A stretch of 64,000 bases of DNA from an uncultured Bacilli bacterium (GTDB lineage Bacteria > Bacillota_I > Bacilli_A > RF39 > UBA660), in the NCBI GenBank assembly GCA_910587325.1, contig CAJUKB010000002.1, positions 35,608-99,607 of the forward strand. The letters are read 5' to 3'. The stretch's first letter is position 1. Each line of letters begins with the position of its first letter. The position numbers and the translations under genes are program-made. Below are positions 34,365 through 42,329 of this stretch, one piece after another. Below the pieces are notes generated by a model. That model worked only from the letters and a program-made list of their open reading frames with translations. It had not been told where the DNA came from and did not search any database.

Positions 34365-35180
34365 CTAATTTTCTTCTACTGCTTCTTTAGCAGTCTCTTC
34401 TTTTTCTTCTGTTGTTTCTTCTGTAACTTCAGCAGTTTCTTCTACTGGAGTTTCTACTGTTTCTTCAACAGTTTCAGAAGTAGTATTTACTTCTTCTACT
34501 GCATCAACAACGGTTTCTTCTGTATAAGTAATAACTTCGAATTCTGCTTTCTTTTTGTTATTCTTAACAGCGTTCTTAATTAAAACTAATGAATTTTTAG
34601 GTCCTGGAATATTTCCACTTACTAAAATGTAGTTTTCTTCTGCATTTACTTCTACAATTTGCAAATTTTGTATTGTAATGGTTTCATGTCCCATATGACC
34701 TGGTAATTTTTTACCCTTTAATACTCTTTTTGGTAACATAGTACCCATTGAACCTGGTCCTCTATGATAGTGTGAGCCATGTCCCATTGGGCCACGATGT
34801 TGATTGTGTCTTTTGATTACACCTTGGAAACCTTTTCCTTTTGAAGTACCAGTGACATCCACAATCTCTCCTACTTCAAATACATCAGCGCTTAAAGTTT
34901 GCCCTTGTGTGTAAGTTCCTTCCACATTTCTTAATTCTTTTAAGAAGCGCTTAGGTGTAGTACTCGCTTTTTTAGCATGTCCTATTGCTTGCTTAGAAGC
35001 ATTTTTTTCTTTTTTGTCTACTACGCCAAGTTGGATTGCACTATAGCCATCATTTTCTACTGTTTTTACTTGCATTACTACATTAGGAGTAACTTCTACA
35101 ACAGTAACGGGAATCAATTTTCCATCTTTAGTGAAGACTTGTGTCATTCCAACTTTACGCCCTAAGATTCCTTTTTTCAT
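34365..35180 (-). CDS. rplC: 50S ribosomal protein L3 with acidic C-terminal extension
   Basis: 271 residues against a usual 205-215. Residues 1 to about 208 are an ordinary L3: GILGRKVGMTQVFTKDGKLI, GTSKGKGFQGVIKRHNQ, GHGSHYHRGPGSMG, KRVLKGKKLPGHMG and NIPGPKNSLVLIKNAVK. After a short basic linker the last 55-60 residues are dominated by Glu, Thr and Val (ETVEETVETPVEETAEVTEE), with repeats of VEE and TEE. A strongly acidic tail is unusual for a protein embedded in rRNA. The frame is uninterrupted, so it is not a read-through error. First gene after rpsJ. Confidence 0.95.
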   Translation of the reverse strand: MKKGILGRKVGMTQVFTKDGKLIPVTVVEVTPNVVMQVKTVENDGYSAIQLGVVDKKEKNASKQAIGHAKKASTTPKRFLKELRNVEGTYTQGQTLSADVFEVGEIVDVTGTSKGKGFQGVIKRHNQHRGPMGHGSHYHRGPGSMGTMLPKRVLKGKKLPGHMGHETITIQNLQIVEVNAEENYILVSGNIPGPKNSLVLIKNAVKNNKKKAEFEVITYTEETVVDAVEEVNTTSETVEETVETPVEETAEVTEETTEEKEETAKEAVEEN

Positions 35181-35200
35181 ATTACTTTTCCTTCCTTATA

Positions 35201-35509
35201 TTATAATTTAATATCAATGTCTACACCACTTGGTATATCTAAGTGTGTTAAAGCATCAATAACTTCTTTGCTAGGTTCTAAGATATCAATTAGTCTTTTG
35301 TGTGTACGACTTTCAAATTGTTCTCTTGAATCTTTGTATTTGTGAACTGCTCTTAATACTGTAACACGTTCTATTTCAGTAGGAAGAGGAATTGGTCCAC
35401 TAATACGTCCTCCTAGTCTTTTTACGGTTTCTACAATCTTTCCTGCTGCTAAATCTAATATTTTATTATCATAAGCTCTAAGATTGATACGTACTTTGTT
35501 TTTTGACAT
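35201..35509 (-). CDS. rpsJ: 30S ribosomal protein S10 (also NusE)
   Basis: 102 residues: VRINLRAYDNKILDLAAGKI, GRISGPIPLPTEIERVTVLR, SREQFESRTHKRLIDI and a final VDIDIKL. It is both a 30S head protein and NusE in antitermination complexes. First gene of the superoperon; AAAGGAG lies nine bases before the ATG. Confidence 0.98.
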   Translation of the reverse strand: MSKNKVRINLRAYDNKILDLAAGKIVETVKRLGGRISGPIPLPTEIERVTVLRAVHKYKDSREQFESRTHKRLIDILEPSKEVIDALTHLDIPSGVDIDIKL

Positions 35510-35636
35510 ATTTTATTGTCTCCTTTCGCCTATATCTAGTATAGACTAGCTCCGTACAAATTCCCTGAATTATAGATTTTGTTTTAACAACTCAACCTAG
35601 TGTATCAGCAACCTCGCACATCCAAGCCGTCATACA
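35510..35636 (-). promoter_or_regulatory. leader of the S10 operon
   Basis: About 125 bases between the inferred transcription start and rpsJ, without a gene. It is the most GC-rich intergenic stretch here (GACGGCTTGGATGTGCGAGG) and contains CTAGTCTATACTAG, a 5-bp stem just before the ribosome-binding site. A short frame (MYDGLDVRGC) lies inside. Such leaders often carry ribosomal-protein autoregulation sites; that function is inferred. Confidence 0.5.
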
Positions 35637-35642
35637 TATTTC

Positions 35643-35671
35643 ATTTTAACACTATATAATATGAAATGCAA
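35643..35671 (-). promoter_or_regulatory. promoter of the S10-spc-alpha superoperon
   Basis: Minus strand TTGCAT (35671-35666), 17 bases, TAAAAT (35648-35643). It is the only good promoter-like site upstream of rpsJ. From here to 35907 the sequence is AT-rich, with one inverted repeat (CCAAAA and TTTTGG around CTTGA, near 35840), and I see no gene in it. Confidence 0.6.
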
Positions 35672-35907
35672 GCAGAAATTTTGCCTATTTTCCGTTCCTT
35701 TCATTTAGTAACATTCAAAAAGATATACAAGTAAATCTATTTTTATTAAACATAAAAGGAAGTTAAAGATATATTCACTAGCAAAAAACAATTAAAGTCA
35801 GTTATCAAATGCAAGTTTAACTTTTATAAAGTGCTTGCCAAAATCAAGTTTTGGAAATATTAACTTTTTTTAACAAGCAATTCTTATTACAGAAAAATCA
35901 CTCATAA

Positions 35908-35944
35908 TAAAAACAACCAATGTTAACTAACGCCATTTTGGTTG
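35908..35944 (-). terminator. terminator of the surface-protein operon
   Basis: Minus strand CAACCAA and TTGGTTG pair over a 17-base middle that itself partly pairs (ATG/CAT), followed by TTTTTATT. It ends the unit containing gpmI, the cadherin-like, pseudopilin-like and 160-aa genes. Confidence 0.75.
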
Positions 35945-35971
35945 CTTATAAAAAATAGTTATGATTATTCT

Positions 35972-36454
35972 TCATATTTCTTTGCAAATGTATCCTAAAA
36001 TTTCAATGTCCTTAATATAATCGTTTAAAGGTTCATCATTATTTACATAATTCTCAAAATTTACAGGAATAAATGTTTTAGAACTATAAGTCTTCATTAA
36101 TTTTTTTTCATCTATCTCTTCATCAAAATCGTTTTTACTTTCTCTTTCAAGTGAATCAAATCCTAAAACATTCGTAAATTCATACTTCTCTTGTGTTAAA
36201 AAATTAGTCATTTCTATATCATCTTTAATCTTAAAAGAAATGCTGTAAATTGATTTATATTTTCCTAAATCTTCATCATCAATGCTTCGGAAATCAAAAG
36301 ATTCCCAGTCTGTTTTTTTTTCACACAGATATTCTTTTGTCTTTTTGTCCAATTTGGTTTCATTTTGCTTGTTTATATAGAAATATACACCGATAGCACT
36401 AATTAACGCTAATAGAATTAGAATAAATATAATTATTTTCTTTTTATTTTTCAT
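35972..36454 (-). CDS. hypothetical single-pass membrane protein, 160 aa
   Basis: Unrecognised. Basic start MKNKKK, one hydrophobic helix (residues 6-27, ending GVYFYINK), then an extracytoplasmic region of about 130 residues rich in Asp, Glu, Lys and Ser with two Cys far apart (EYLCEKK and YICKEI). This looks like a small membrane-anchored outside domain that could be held by a disulfide. AGGAGG precedes the ATG. It lies 8 bases after the pseudopilin-like gene and before a terminator, so it is the last gene of that unit; a role with the pilin-like protein is suggested only by position. Confidence 0.6.
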   Translation of the reverse strand: MKNKKKIIIFILILLALISAIGVYFYINKQNETKLDKKTKEYLCEKKTDWESFDFRSIDDEDLGKYKSIYSISFKIKDDIEMTNFLTQEKYEFTNVLGFDSLERESKNDFDEEIDEKKLMKTYSSKTFIPVNFENYVNNDEPLNDYIKDIEILGYICKEI

Positions 36455-36462
36455 TTTCCCTC

Positions 36463-37908
36463 CTAGTAATAACAGATATTGTTGCTTTTATTTAAAGTTC
36501 CGCCATAAGGGCATAAAAAGCATGTATATTTTTCTTTCTTAGTTCCATACTTCTTAGCATCACACTCAGTATAATACCAATTGCAATGACAATCTTTAGG
36601 TCCGTCACATCCCCCTTTATCCTCACCATTGTGATCTTTTTCACTCCAAGATCCACATCTGTTTTTGCATCTTGGAACTTCTCTTTCACATGTGCTTTGA
36701 ACAGCAGGATAGTTATGCTTTACTTGAAAAGTTACACTACTTATTACTCCAGAATTTGCTATTGCTGTACAAGTAACAGTATATACGCCTGATTTTTTAC
36801 TTACCGTCGGATTACAGCTTACTTTTCCAACTCCAGAAGAACCCCAAGTCACATCTATATTATTTACAAAGTCATAATCGCTATTTCCTAAGGTTAATGG
36901 ATTTTTTTTAGCTGCGATTTTTGGCGGAGTTTTATCTATATTTTTTATTTCAAATTTCTTTGTACTTACATCTTCTGAAACATTTCCTGCATTGTCTTTT
37001 ACGCATACATAATAAATGCCATTATCTTTATAAGTTTCAAAACTACTGCTATTATTAGTTTCATACTTTACTTCATTGCAATTCGAATTTGAGCCTACAT
37101 AATATCCATAAATTCCAGAACCATTTCCATCATTTGCAGTAACTGTTACTTTTTTATCTTGGGAAGTATATTCATTTTCACTCTCAATAAAAGTCTCATA
37201 AATTACAGGCCTTTGTTTATCTATTTTTACTTTTACTTGTGCTTGATACATTGTTCCATCACTTAATTCTATTGTGACAAAATACTCTGTATTTACTATT
37301 TGTTCTGCTATAACTAAATATTCATTTTTACTAAAGAAATCTCCACTTATATCTCTTGTTTCTTGTCCTATATTTGATTGCCATGTGATTTTTTTAATAT
37401 CTTCTACGTTTATTTTTTCTCCAATATATGCTTCCAAAATAACATTTTTATTTGTCCAAGTATTTTCTTCTATTTTTTCCCCTTTTGTTACATTGTCACT
37501 AGTTGCATAAATGTTAATTCCCAAATTTTGATTTTTTATCACTAAATTATCTAAGTTGCATTCTTCTTCTTCTGAATATTCTCCATATAAGTTGTTTTCT
37601 TCTTTTCTTATACTGACAATATGGCAATTTAGTCTACTCCCATCAATCGGACTTTTTACATTTCCTTCTTCATCATCTGCATCTATATATCCTAATTTCA
37701 CTAAATTGTCTACATTTGTTAAAAGGTTTCCTGTATCGTTTGCATAATCACTGGCTTTTGTTTCTATATAACTTACTAAGTTTTCGTGTGATTTTTCTTT
37801 TACATTTTTAGATATTTTTCCGTATCCACTCACCGCTATTAATATAATAATTGCTAAAACTACAATTACTCCTAATAATTCTACAAGTGTAAAACCTCTT
37901 TTTTTCAT
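36463..37908 (-). CDS. pseudopilin-like secreted protein with Ig-like and Cys-rich C-terminal regions
   Basis: 481 residues. It opens MKKRGFTLVELLGVIVVLAI: a textbook type III (prepilin) signal, cleavage expected between Gly5 and Phe6 with Glu at position +5 of the mature protein, then a hydrophobic helix. A pilin-like domain follows to about residue 120, with two Cys (LNCHIV and EECNLD). Residues about 130-390 look like successive beta-sandwich (Ig-like) modules with repeated YTSQDKKVTVTAND and DKTPP-type junctions. The last 75 residues contain ten cysteines (CHCNWYYTEC, CFLCPYGG). Such large chimeric pilin-signal proteins occur in gut Firmicutes, but their function is not established. No prepilin peptidase or assembly ATPase gene is in the window. 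Confidence 0.75.
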   Translation of the reverse strand: MKKRGFTLVELLGVIVVLAIIILIAVSGYGKISKNVKEKSHENLVSYIETKASDYANDTGNLLTNVDNLVKLGYIDADDEEGNVKSPIDGSRLNCHIVSIRKEENNLYGEYSEEEECNLDNLVIKNQNLGINIYATSDNVTKGEKIEENTWTNKNVILEAYIGEKINVEDIKKITWQSNIGQETRDISGDFFSKNEYLVIAEQIVNTEYFVTIELSDGTMYQAQVKVKIDKQRPVIYETFIESENEYTSQDKKVTVTANDGNGSGIYGYYVGSNSNCNEVKYETNNSSSFETYKDNGIYYVCVKDNAGNVSEDVSTKKFEIKNIDKTPPKIAAKKNPLTLGNSDYDFVNNIDVTWGSSGVGKVSCNPTVSKKSGVYTVTCTAIANSGVISSVTFQVKHNYPAVQSTCEREVPRCKNRCGSWSEKDHNGEDKGGCDGPKDCHCNWYYTECDAKKYGTKKEKYTCFLCPYGGTLNKSNNICYY

Positions 37909-37933
37909 AATTACTCCTCCAAATTATATTTAA

Positions 37934-37939
37934 ATTATA
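37934..37939 (-). promoter_or_regulatory. possible -10 upstream of the pseudopilin-like gene
   Basis: TATAAT on the minus strand, 25 bases before the gene and after a weak terminator. No convincing -35. It may give extra expression to the distal part of the unit. Confidence 0.35.
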
Positions 37940-37954
37940 CCCCAAATTAATCCA

Positions 37955-37977
37955 AAATAAAAGAGAAACGTATTTCT
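37955..37977 (-). terminator. weak terminator after the cadherin-like gene
   Basis: Minus strand AGAAA-TACG-TTTCT followed by CTTTTATTTT. The stem is only 5 bp, but its loop is TACG, a stable UNCG tetraloop in RNA. Confidence 0.5.
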
Positions 37978-37995
37978 ATGTCTCTCTACCCATGC

Positions 37996-39396
37996 TTATT
38001 TTTCTTTGCTTTTTCTATTTTGTCTTTTAGCTATAAATACACCTATTCCAATTCCTAAAATCAAATCCACAACCGCAACTACTTTTCCAACTATGTCTTT
38101 GCTTACTTCTTTATCCATTAAAGGAATTTTAATGGTATCTTTTTTCTCCTCTTGTTTTTCTTCTATACTCTCTATTTGGTCTTCTTTAGTTTCTACATTT
38201 TGGAGACTATCACTATTTTTATTCGTTTCTTCGTTTTCTACATTCACTTCAATATTAGAACTATTATTATTTTCCTCTTTAGAAGCACTACTTTGACTAT
38301 TTTTGTTTGCACTTGTTGCATTATTTTTATTTGTAGAAGAATTTACATTCGTTGTTGAGGAAGAAGAATTAGCGCTATTAGAAGTACTTCCTGCATTCGA
38401 GTTATTTTCTTGGATGATGTTAAATAAATAACTATTTTTGGTTACTCCATCTTCTGCTGTAATCGTTAATTTACAAGTTTTAGTGCCATCTGCAATTGTA
38501 CAAGCTTTACTTGTATGGTTTTGTTTATTACTATTAGTGATAAAAGTAAAATATAAACTGCTGGCATTTTTATTCATTTTCACATCATATTCATGCGTAT
38601 TAGGATTAAAAGTTTTGGTTAAAGTTCCACCATGTACTACTAAATTTGAAATACTTGCATCTGTGGACAACGTATTATTATAAACATTTTTACGTGTCAC
38701 AGTAATCGTATAAGTTTTTTGGTTTCCTGCTTCCGCCTCAACAACAATCTTACAAAGATTAATACCTACTTTTAAAGAACAAGTGCTTCCACTAATCACT
38801 TTGGCTTTACTATTGTTAACAATTGGGTTCCATTTTATAGAACTAACCTTGTTATTTACAGTAATGCTATAAAGTTCTAAACTAGGATTAAATTTTGGAG
38901 ATATACTTCCACTACTTGGAGTAATGGATTTTAAAGTGGCGTCTTTACTAATGCTACATGTTTCATCATAAGTCGATTTTGATACAATACTACCATTTTC
39001 TCCAAAATAATTTCCATAAGAATCTTTGACACATTTATTTAATTTATAACTTAAGTTATGGACGGTATATTCACTATTATCAGTCATAGTAACTTCTATA
39101 GTTGCTACAGTGTAAGAACCTGTCATGCTTCCATTACGATAAAAATAGAACGTATTATTATTTCCTGTTTTATTTAGCCAAGAATTGCTCATCGTAATTT
39201 TGGTGATTTTTCCATTTGTTACTCCAATACTACCACTAATGGTATTTAGTTTGATGTTATCCACCGTCAATGTAAATTCATAGGTATTATTTGAGGTTTT
39301 CACCGGATGATTAAAACGAATTTCTCCTGCATTTACTAAAACAGGCAATAACAAAAAGATAATCATTCCAATTAGATAATTTTTGATTTTTTTCAT
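37996..39396 (-). CDS. membrane-anchored surface protein with two cadherin-like beta-sandwich repeats
   Basis: 466 residues. Signal peptide at 1-23 (IIFLLLPVLVNAGE), a cohesin-like beta domain to about 145, then two repeats with the bacterial cadherin-like pattern (PF12733 type): LKSITPSSGSISPKFNPSLE (from about 152) and ISNLVVHGGTLTKTFNPNTH (from about 247). Each ends in YTITVTR or SYLFNII and contains a Cys pair. A Ser/Asn/Glu-rich spacer of about 100 residues leads to a C-terminal membrane helix (VVAVVDLILGIGIGVFIAKR) and a basic tail, so it is anchored without LPXTG. GAGGGGGA precedes the ATG; only 25 bases separate it from gpmI. Probably adhesive or structural. Confidence 0.75.
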   Translation of the reverse strand: MKKIKNYLIGMIIFLLLPVLVNAGEIRFNHPVKTSNNTYEFTLTVDNIKLNTISGSIGVTNGKITKITMSNSWLNKTGNNNTFYFYRNGSMTGSYTVATIEVTMTDNSEYTVHNLSYKLNKCVKDSYGNYFGENGSIVSKSTYDETCSISKDATLKSITPSSGSISPKFNPSLELYSITVNNKVSSIKWNPIVNNSKAKVISGSTCSLKVGINLCKIVVEAEAGNQKTYTITVTRKNVYNNTLSTDASISNLVVHGGTLTKTFNPNTHEYDVKMNKNASSLYFTFITNSNKQNHTSKACTIADGTKTCKLTITAEDGVTKNSYLFNIIQENNSNAGSTSNSANSSSSTTNVNSSTNKNNATSANKNSQSSASKEENNNSSNIEVNVENEETNKNSDSLQNVETKEDQIESIEEKQEEKKDTIKIPLMDKEVSKDIVGKVVAVVDLILGIGIGVFIAKRQNRKSKEK

Positions 39397-39421
39397 AATA
39401 AAATCCCCCTCGTACTACATT

Positions 39422-40927
39422 TTATTTTATTAATAAGCTTTCACTATCTTTCATTTCTTTTGGTTTTGCAATGTCCATATAATCTAAAATCGTAGGAGCA
39501 ATATTGGTTAAATCTCCTTTTTCTTTTAGTTTGACATTTTCATCTAGCAGAACAAATGGCACTTTGGATAAAGTATGCGTTGTCACTGGATTTTCTTCCT
39601 CGTCTATCATAATATCGGCATTTCCATGGTCTGCTGTTACAATGACTTTATAAAAGTTTGCCTCTGCTGCTTCTAAAATTTTTCCAAGGCAGACATCAAC
39701 TGCCATAACGGCTTTCACTGCTGCATCGTAATTTCCGGTGTGTCCTACCATATCTGGATTTGCAAAATTCACTAAAATAAAATCCACATCTCGTTCCATA
39801 CAAGCGATTGTTTTTTTCGTTACTTCTACAGCACTCATTCGTGGGTCTTGGTCATAAGTTTTGACTTTTAAAGAAGGTATTAAGACTTTTGTACAATTTT
39901 CTATATTCCCATCGTATTCTCCATCAAAGAAATAGGTAACATGAGCATATTTTTCTGTTTCTGCTATTCTTGCTTGTGAAAGTCCTAGTTTGGATAAATA
40001 AATTCCAAGAGGATTTTCAACTATCTCTTCGTCTAAAAATGAAATTGTTTTGATTTTTTTGTCAATAGGAATAAAACTATAAACATCTAAGTCATTATAA
40101 CTTACAACTTGAAAGTTATTATAGTCTTTATTGGTGAAACAATCAAGTATTTGTTTCGCACGATCTGTACGATAATTCATCCATACAACAATATCCCCCT
40201 CTTTGATAATTCCTTTTTGTTTTAATACAATAGGAGGCAAGAATTCATCTGTAACATTCTTTTTATAACAAGTGTTGATAGCACCATGTACACTTTTTGC
40301 TAATGCACCTGTTCCTTTTGTAATCAAATCATAATAGGTTTTCGTTCTATCTAATTTGTTATCACGATCCATGGCATAAAATCTTCCACAAAGGGTAGCA
40401 ATACTTCCAACACCTTGTTCTTGCATTTTGTCTTCTAATACTTTTATATATTTATAAGCATCGTTGGTTTTAGTATCCCTTCCATCAGTAATGAGATGGA
40501 AATAAATTTCTTTTACTCCATCATTCACTAAATGTTCATATAGTTTTAAAAAATGGTTCATATCAGAGTGAACTAATCCATCACTAAACAAACCCATAAT
40601 ATGTACTCTATTTTTTTTCTCTTTGTTTTTCTTTATTAATTCTTGGTAATTTTCATCCTCGTCTATTTGGTTATCTAGAAATTCATGAATACGACTTGCA
40701 TCTTGAAGTAGTTTTCTTCCAGCACCAATTGTCATATGCCCTACTTCGCTATTTCCAAATTGTCCTTTTAAAAGTCCAATTGGTTCTTCAGAGGCTGATA
40801 GCAAAGTATGAGGATATTTTTTCCATATTTCATTAAAATTATTAGGCTTTGCATCAAAAATAGCGTTTCCATGTTCTTCTTCACGATACCCAAACCCATC
40901 TAGTATAATTGTTAATATTTTTTTCAT
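39422..40927 (-). CDS. gpmI: phosphoglycerate mutase, cofactor-independent
   Basis: 501 residues, typical length for iPGM; interconverts 3- and 2-phosphoglycerate with two manganese ions. ILDGFGYRE gives the metal Asp near residue 9, GNSEVGHMTIGAGR the catalytic Ser (about 60), HLITDGRDT, NYRTDRAKQ, NFANPDMVGHTGNYDAA and TADHGNADIM the remaining metal ligands. It has its own promoter and is the first gene of a transcript that continues into surface-protein genes, unlike the common pgk-tpi-gpmI-eno arrangement; tpiA and pgk are 3 kb upstream and eno is not in the window. Confidence 0.96.
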   Translation of the reverse strand: MKKILTIILDGFGYREEEHGNAIFDAKPNNFNEIWKKYPHTLLSASEEPIGLLKGQFGNSEVGHMTIGAGRKLLQDASRIHEFLDNQIDEDENYQELIKKNKEKKNRVHIMGLFSDGLVHSDMNHFLKLYEHLVNDGVKEIYFHLITDGRDTKTNDAYKYIKVLEDKMQEQGVGSIATLCGRFYAMDRDNKLDRTKTYYDLITKGTGALAKSVHGAINTCYKKNVTDEFLPPIVLKQKGIIKEGDIVVWMNYRTDRAKQILDCFTNKDYNNFQVVSYNDLDVYSFIPIDKKIKTISFLDEEIVENPLGIYLSKLGLSQARIAETEKYAHVTYFFDGEYDGNIENCTKVLIPSLKVKTYDQDPRMSAVEVTKKTIACMERDVDFILVNFANPDMVGHTGNYDAAVKAVMAVDVCLGKILEAAEANFYKVIVTADHGNADIMIDEEENPVTTHTLSKVPFVLLDENVKLKEKGDLTNIAPTILDYMDIAKPKEMKDSESLLIK

Positions 40928-40946
40928 ATAATCACCATTTGCTTAA

Positions 40947-40975
40947 ATTATACTATTAAATAGTTGAAAATACAA
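40947..40975 (-). promoter_or_regulatory. gpmI promoter
   Basis: Minus strand TTGTAT (40975-40970), 17 bases, TATAAT (40952-40947). It lies 20 bases upstream of gpmI. Confidence 0.6.
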
Positions 40976-40978
40976 ATT

Positions 40979-42169
40979 CTATTCCTTATTTTTTAATGAT
41001 AACTTTGCTATTTCTACTTCTTCTATTGGTAAAAAATAGTACTCATAGTTTTCGCATATTTCGTAATAAAAGCTGCTTACACTTTTTTCCCAGCGTATAA
41101 TTTCTTCATATAGTTCTTTTTCCTTTTCAGGGTCAGGCATCTCTTTTCGACCTGCTACGTGATAACAAGCTAACTTTTCTAAACTATCCATGTTATATTC
41201 ATTATAATGTCTTTTAAAGTTTCCACAAAAACAGATAATTCCTGCTTCTGGAGTTGGATAGGCTAAATGTTCTCCATTGTATTTCATTCCTCCAAAATTA
41301 TTACGTGTATTGGATGAATAACTTCCATACATGCTGATTTCTGTATAAGATGCAGAAAGAGCTATACTTTTATCTTCTATTTTAAAGAAATCACAAATCT
41401 TTCCAACAAATGTACTATATTTTTCTCCTGTACTTAAGTAAAAACTATTTAAGTTATTATGAGAAGCAGTTGTTATTTTCTCGGTTGTTACTAATTCTTC
41501 TTTATTATAATCAATGTCTAAATCTCCACGATTAAGAAGATAAATAAAAAACAAACAAGCGGATTCTGGAGATGTAATTTCATATTCTTCAGGAATTACA
41601 TTTTCAAAATTTGTATAATGGTTTGTATAAGTTTTTGCAAGTTCTATTACCTTTTTAGCATCGAAATGAAAATATTTACTATATTCACGTAAGTAAGATT
41701 CATATATAAGATTTTCATCGTCTTCGTCTTCTGGGATGGTATAAGATGCAATTAAATCATCTATTTCTTTTTGAATTTCTAAATCATTTTTCTCATATTC
41801 ATTCTCTATATTGTAAGGGATTTCTATTTTTTCTAAAATCATTTCTTCTGCATAACTTTTTTCAACATTTTCTTTACTTGCTAAAGCAGTAGTTACAATT
41901 ATGCAAATTGCAGCAATATATTTTGCTTTATAAGAAAGTGGAAATCCATTTAAATTTTTTTCATATTTTTTTAATAATATATTACAAATCTTTTCATATT
42001 TCTTATTCACAATAAAAGATTGTGACATAGAGTTAATTATCACAGGAGTACTTTTTATATTAACTCCTTTTGCAGAAATTTTATTTAATATATCTAGGTA
42101 GATGCACCTCCTAATGTACCCCCCCCCCAGGATACTTCCTAAAGTTGAGACATTTTTCACTTTCTTCAC
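40979..42169 (-). CDS. membrane protein with a lysozyme/glucosaminidase-like domain; G10 tract in its 5' end
   Basis: 396 residues if read from the GTG at 42169. After about 65 N-terminal residues comes a hydrophobic helix (YIAAICIIVTTALAS), then an acidic linker and a domain of about 200 residues. In it, ALSASYTEISMYGS followed by NNFGGMKY, YPTPEAGI and the final helices resemble the catalytic Glu and NN-GG motif of glucosaminidase/lysozyme-like hydrolases; this is a by-eye match. Codons 14-17 are CTG followed by three GGG, part of ten consecutive G (42119-42128). Gain or loss of one G leads to a stop within about a dozen codons. GAGGTG lies before two possible in-frame GTG starts (42169, 42160). 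Its own consensus promoter precedes it. Confidence 0.6.
   Translation of the reverse strand: MKKVKNVSTLGSILGGGYIRRCIYLDILNKISAKGVNIKSTPVIINSMSQSFIVNKKYEKICNILLKKYEKNLNGFPLSYKAKYIAAICIIVTTALASKENVEKSYAEEMILEKIEIPYNIENEYEKNDLEIQKEIDDLIASYTIPEDEDDENLIYESYLREYSKYFHFDAKKVIELAKTYTNHYTNFENVIPEEYEITSPESACLFFIYLLNRGDLDIDYNKEELVTTEKITTASHNNLNSFYLSTGEKYSTFVGKICDFFKIEDKSIALSASYTEISMYGSYSSNTRNNFGGMKYNGEHLAYPTPEAGIICFCGNFKRHYNEYNMDSLEKLACYHVAGRKEMPDPEKEKELYEEIIRWEKSVSSFYYEICENYEYYFLPIEEVEIAKLSLKNKE
42119..42128 (-). repeat. poly-G (G10) homopolymer in coding sequence, candidate phase-variation tract
   Basis: Ten consecutive C on the given strand, G10 in the coding strand of the 40979-42169 gene. It stands out in a genome of about 30% GC; I noticed no other G/C run close to this length in the window. 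With ten G the frame is open. With nine it runs into TAG after GGTGCATCTACC, and with eleven into TAG after GTACAT. Confidence 0.85.
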
Positions 42170-42199
42170 CTCTTTCGCTTCGTAAGCACAACAGAAAGC

Positions 42200-42228
42200 A
42201 TTTTACTATACTTCACAATGCTTGTCAA
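42200..42228 (-). promoter_or_regulatory. strong promoter of the G10-tract gene
   Basis: Minus strand TTGACA (42228-42223), 17 bases, TAAAAT (42205-42200). About 30 bases upstream of the GTG start. Confidence 0.72.
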
Positions 42229-42298
42229 ACGAAAGAATCCAAAAAACGTCTTAAAAGTTTACCTACTTGTTTAAAATAATTTATTTGCTTTTTTCCAA

Positions 42299-42329
42299 AT
42301 AAAAAAGATAACATATAGTTCGTTATCTT
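42299..42329 (-). terminator. spo0A terminator
   Basis: Minus strand AAGATAAC, 9-base loop, GTTATCTT, then TTTTATT. It overlaps the stop codon. Confidence 0.8.

Noticed and set aside
42119..42128. The G10 run taken as a sequencing artefact only
   Set aside because: Homopolymer errors are possible, but at ten G the frame is open through a 396-codon gene with a good promoter, so the tract is probably real; its exact length remains uncertain.
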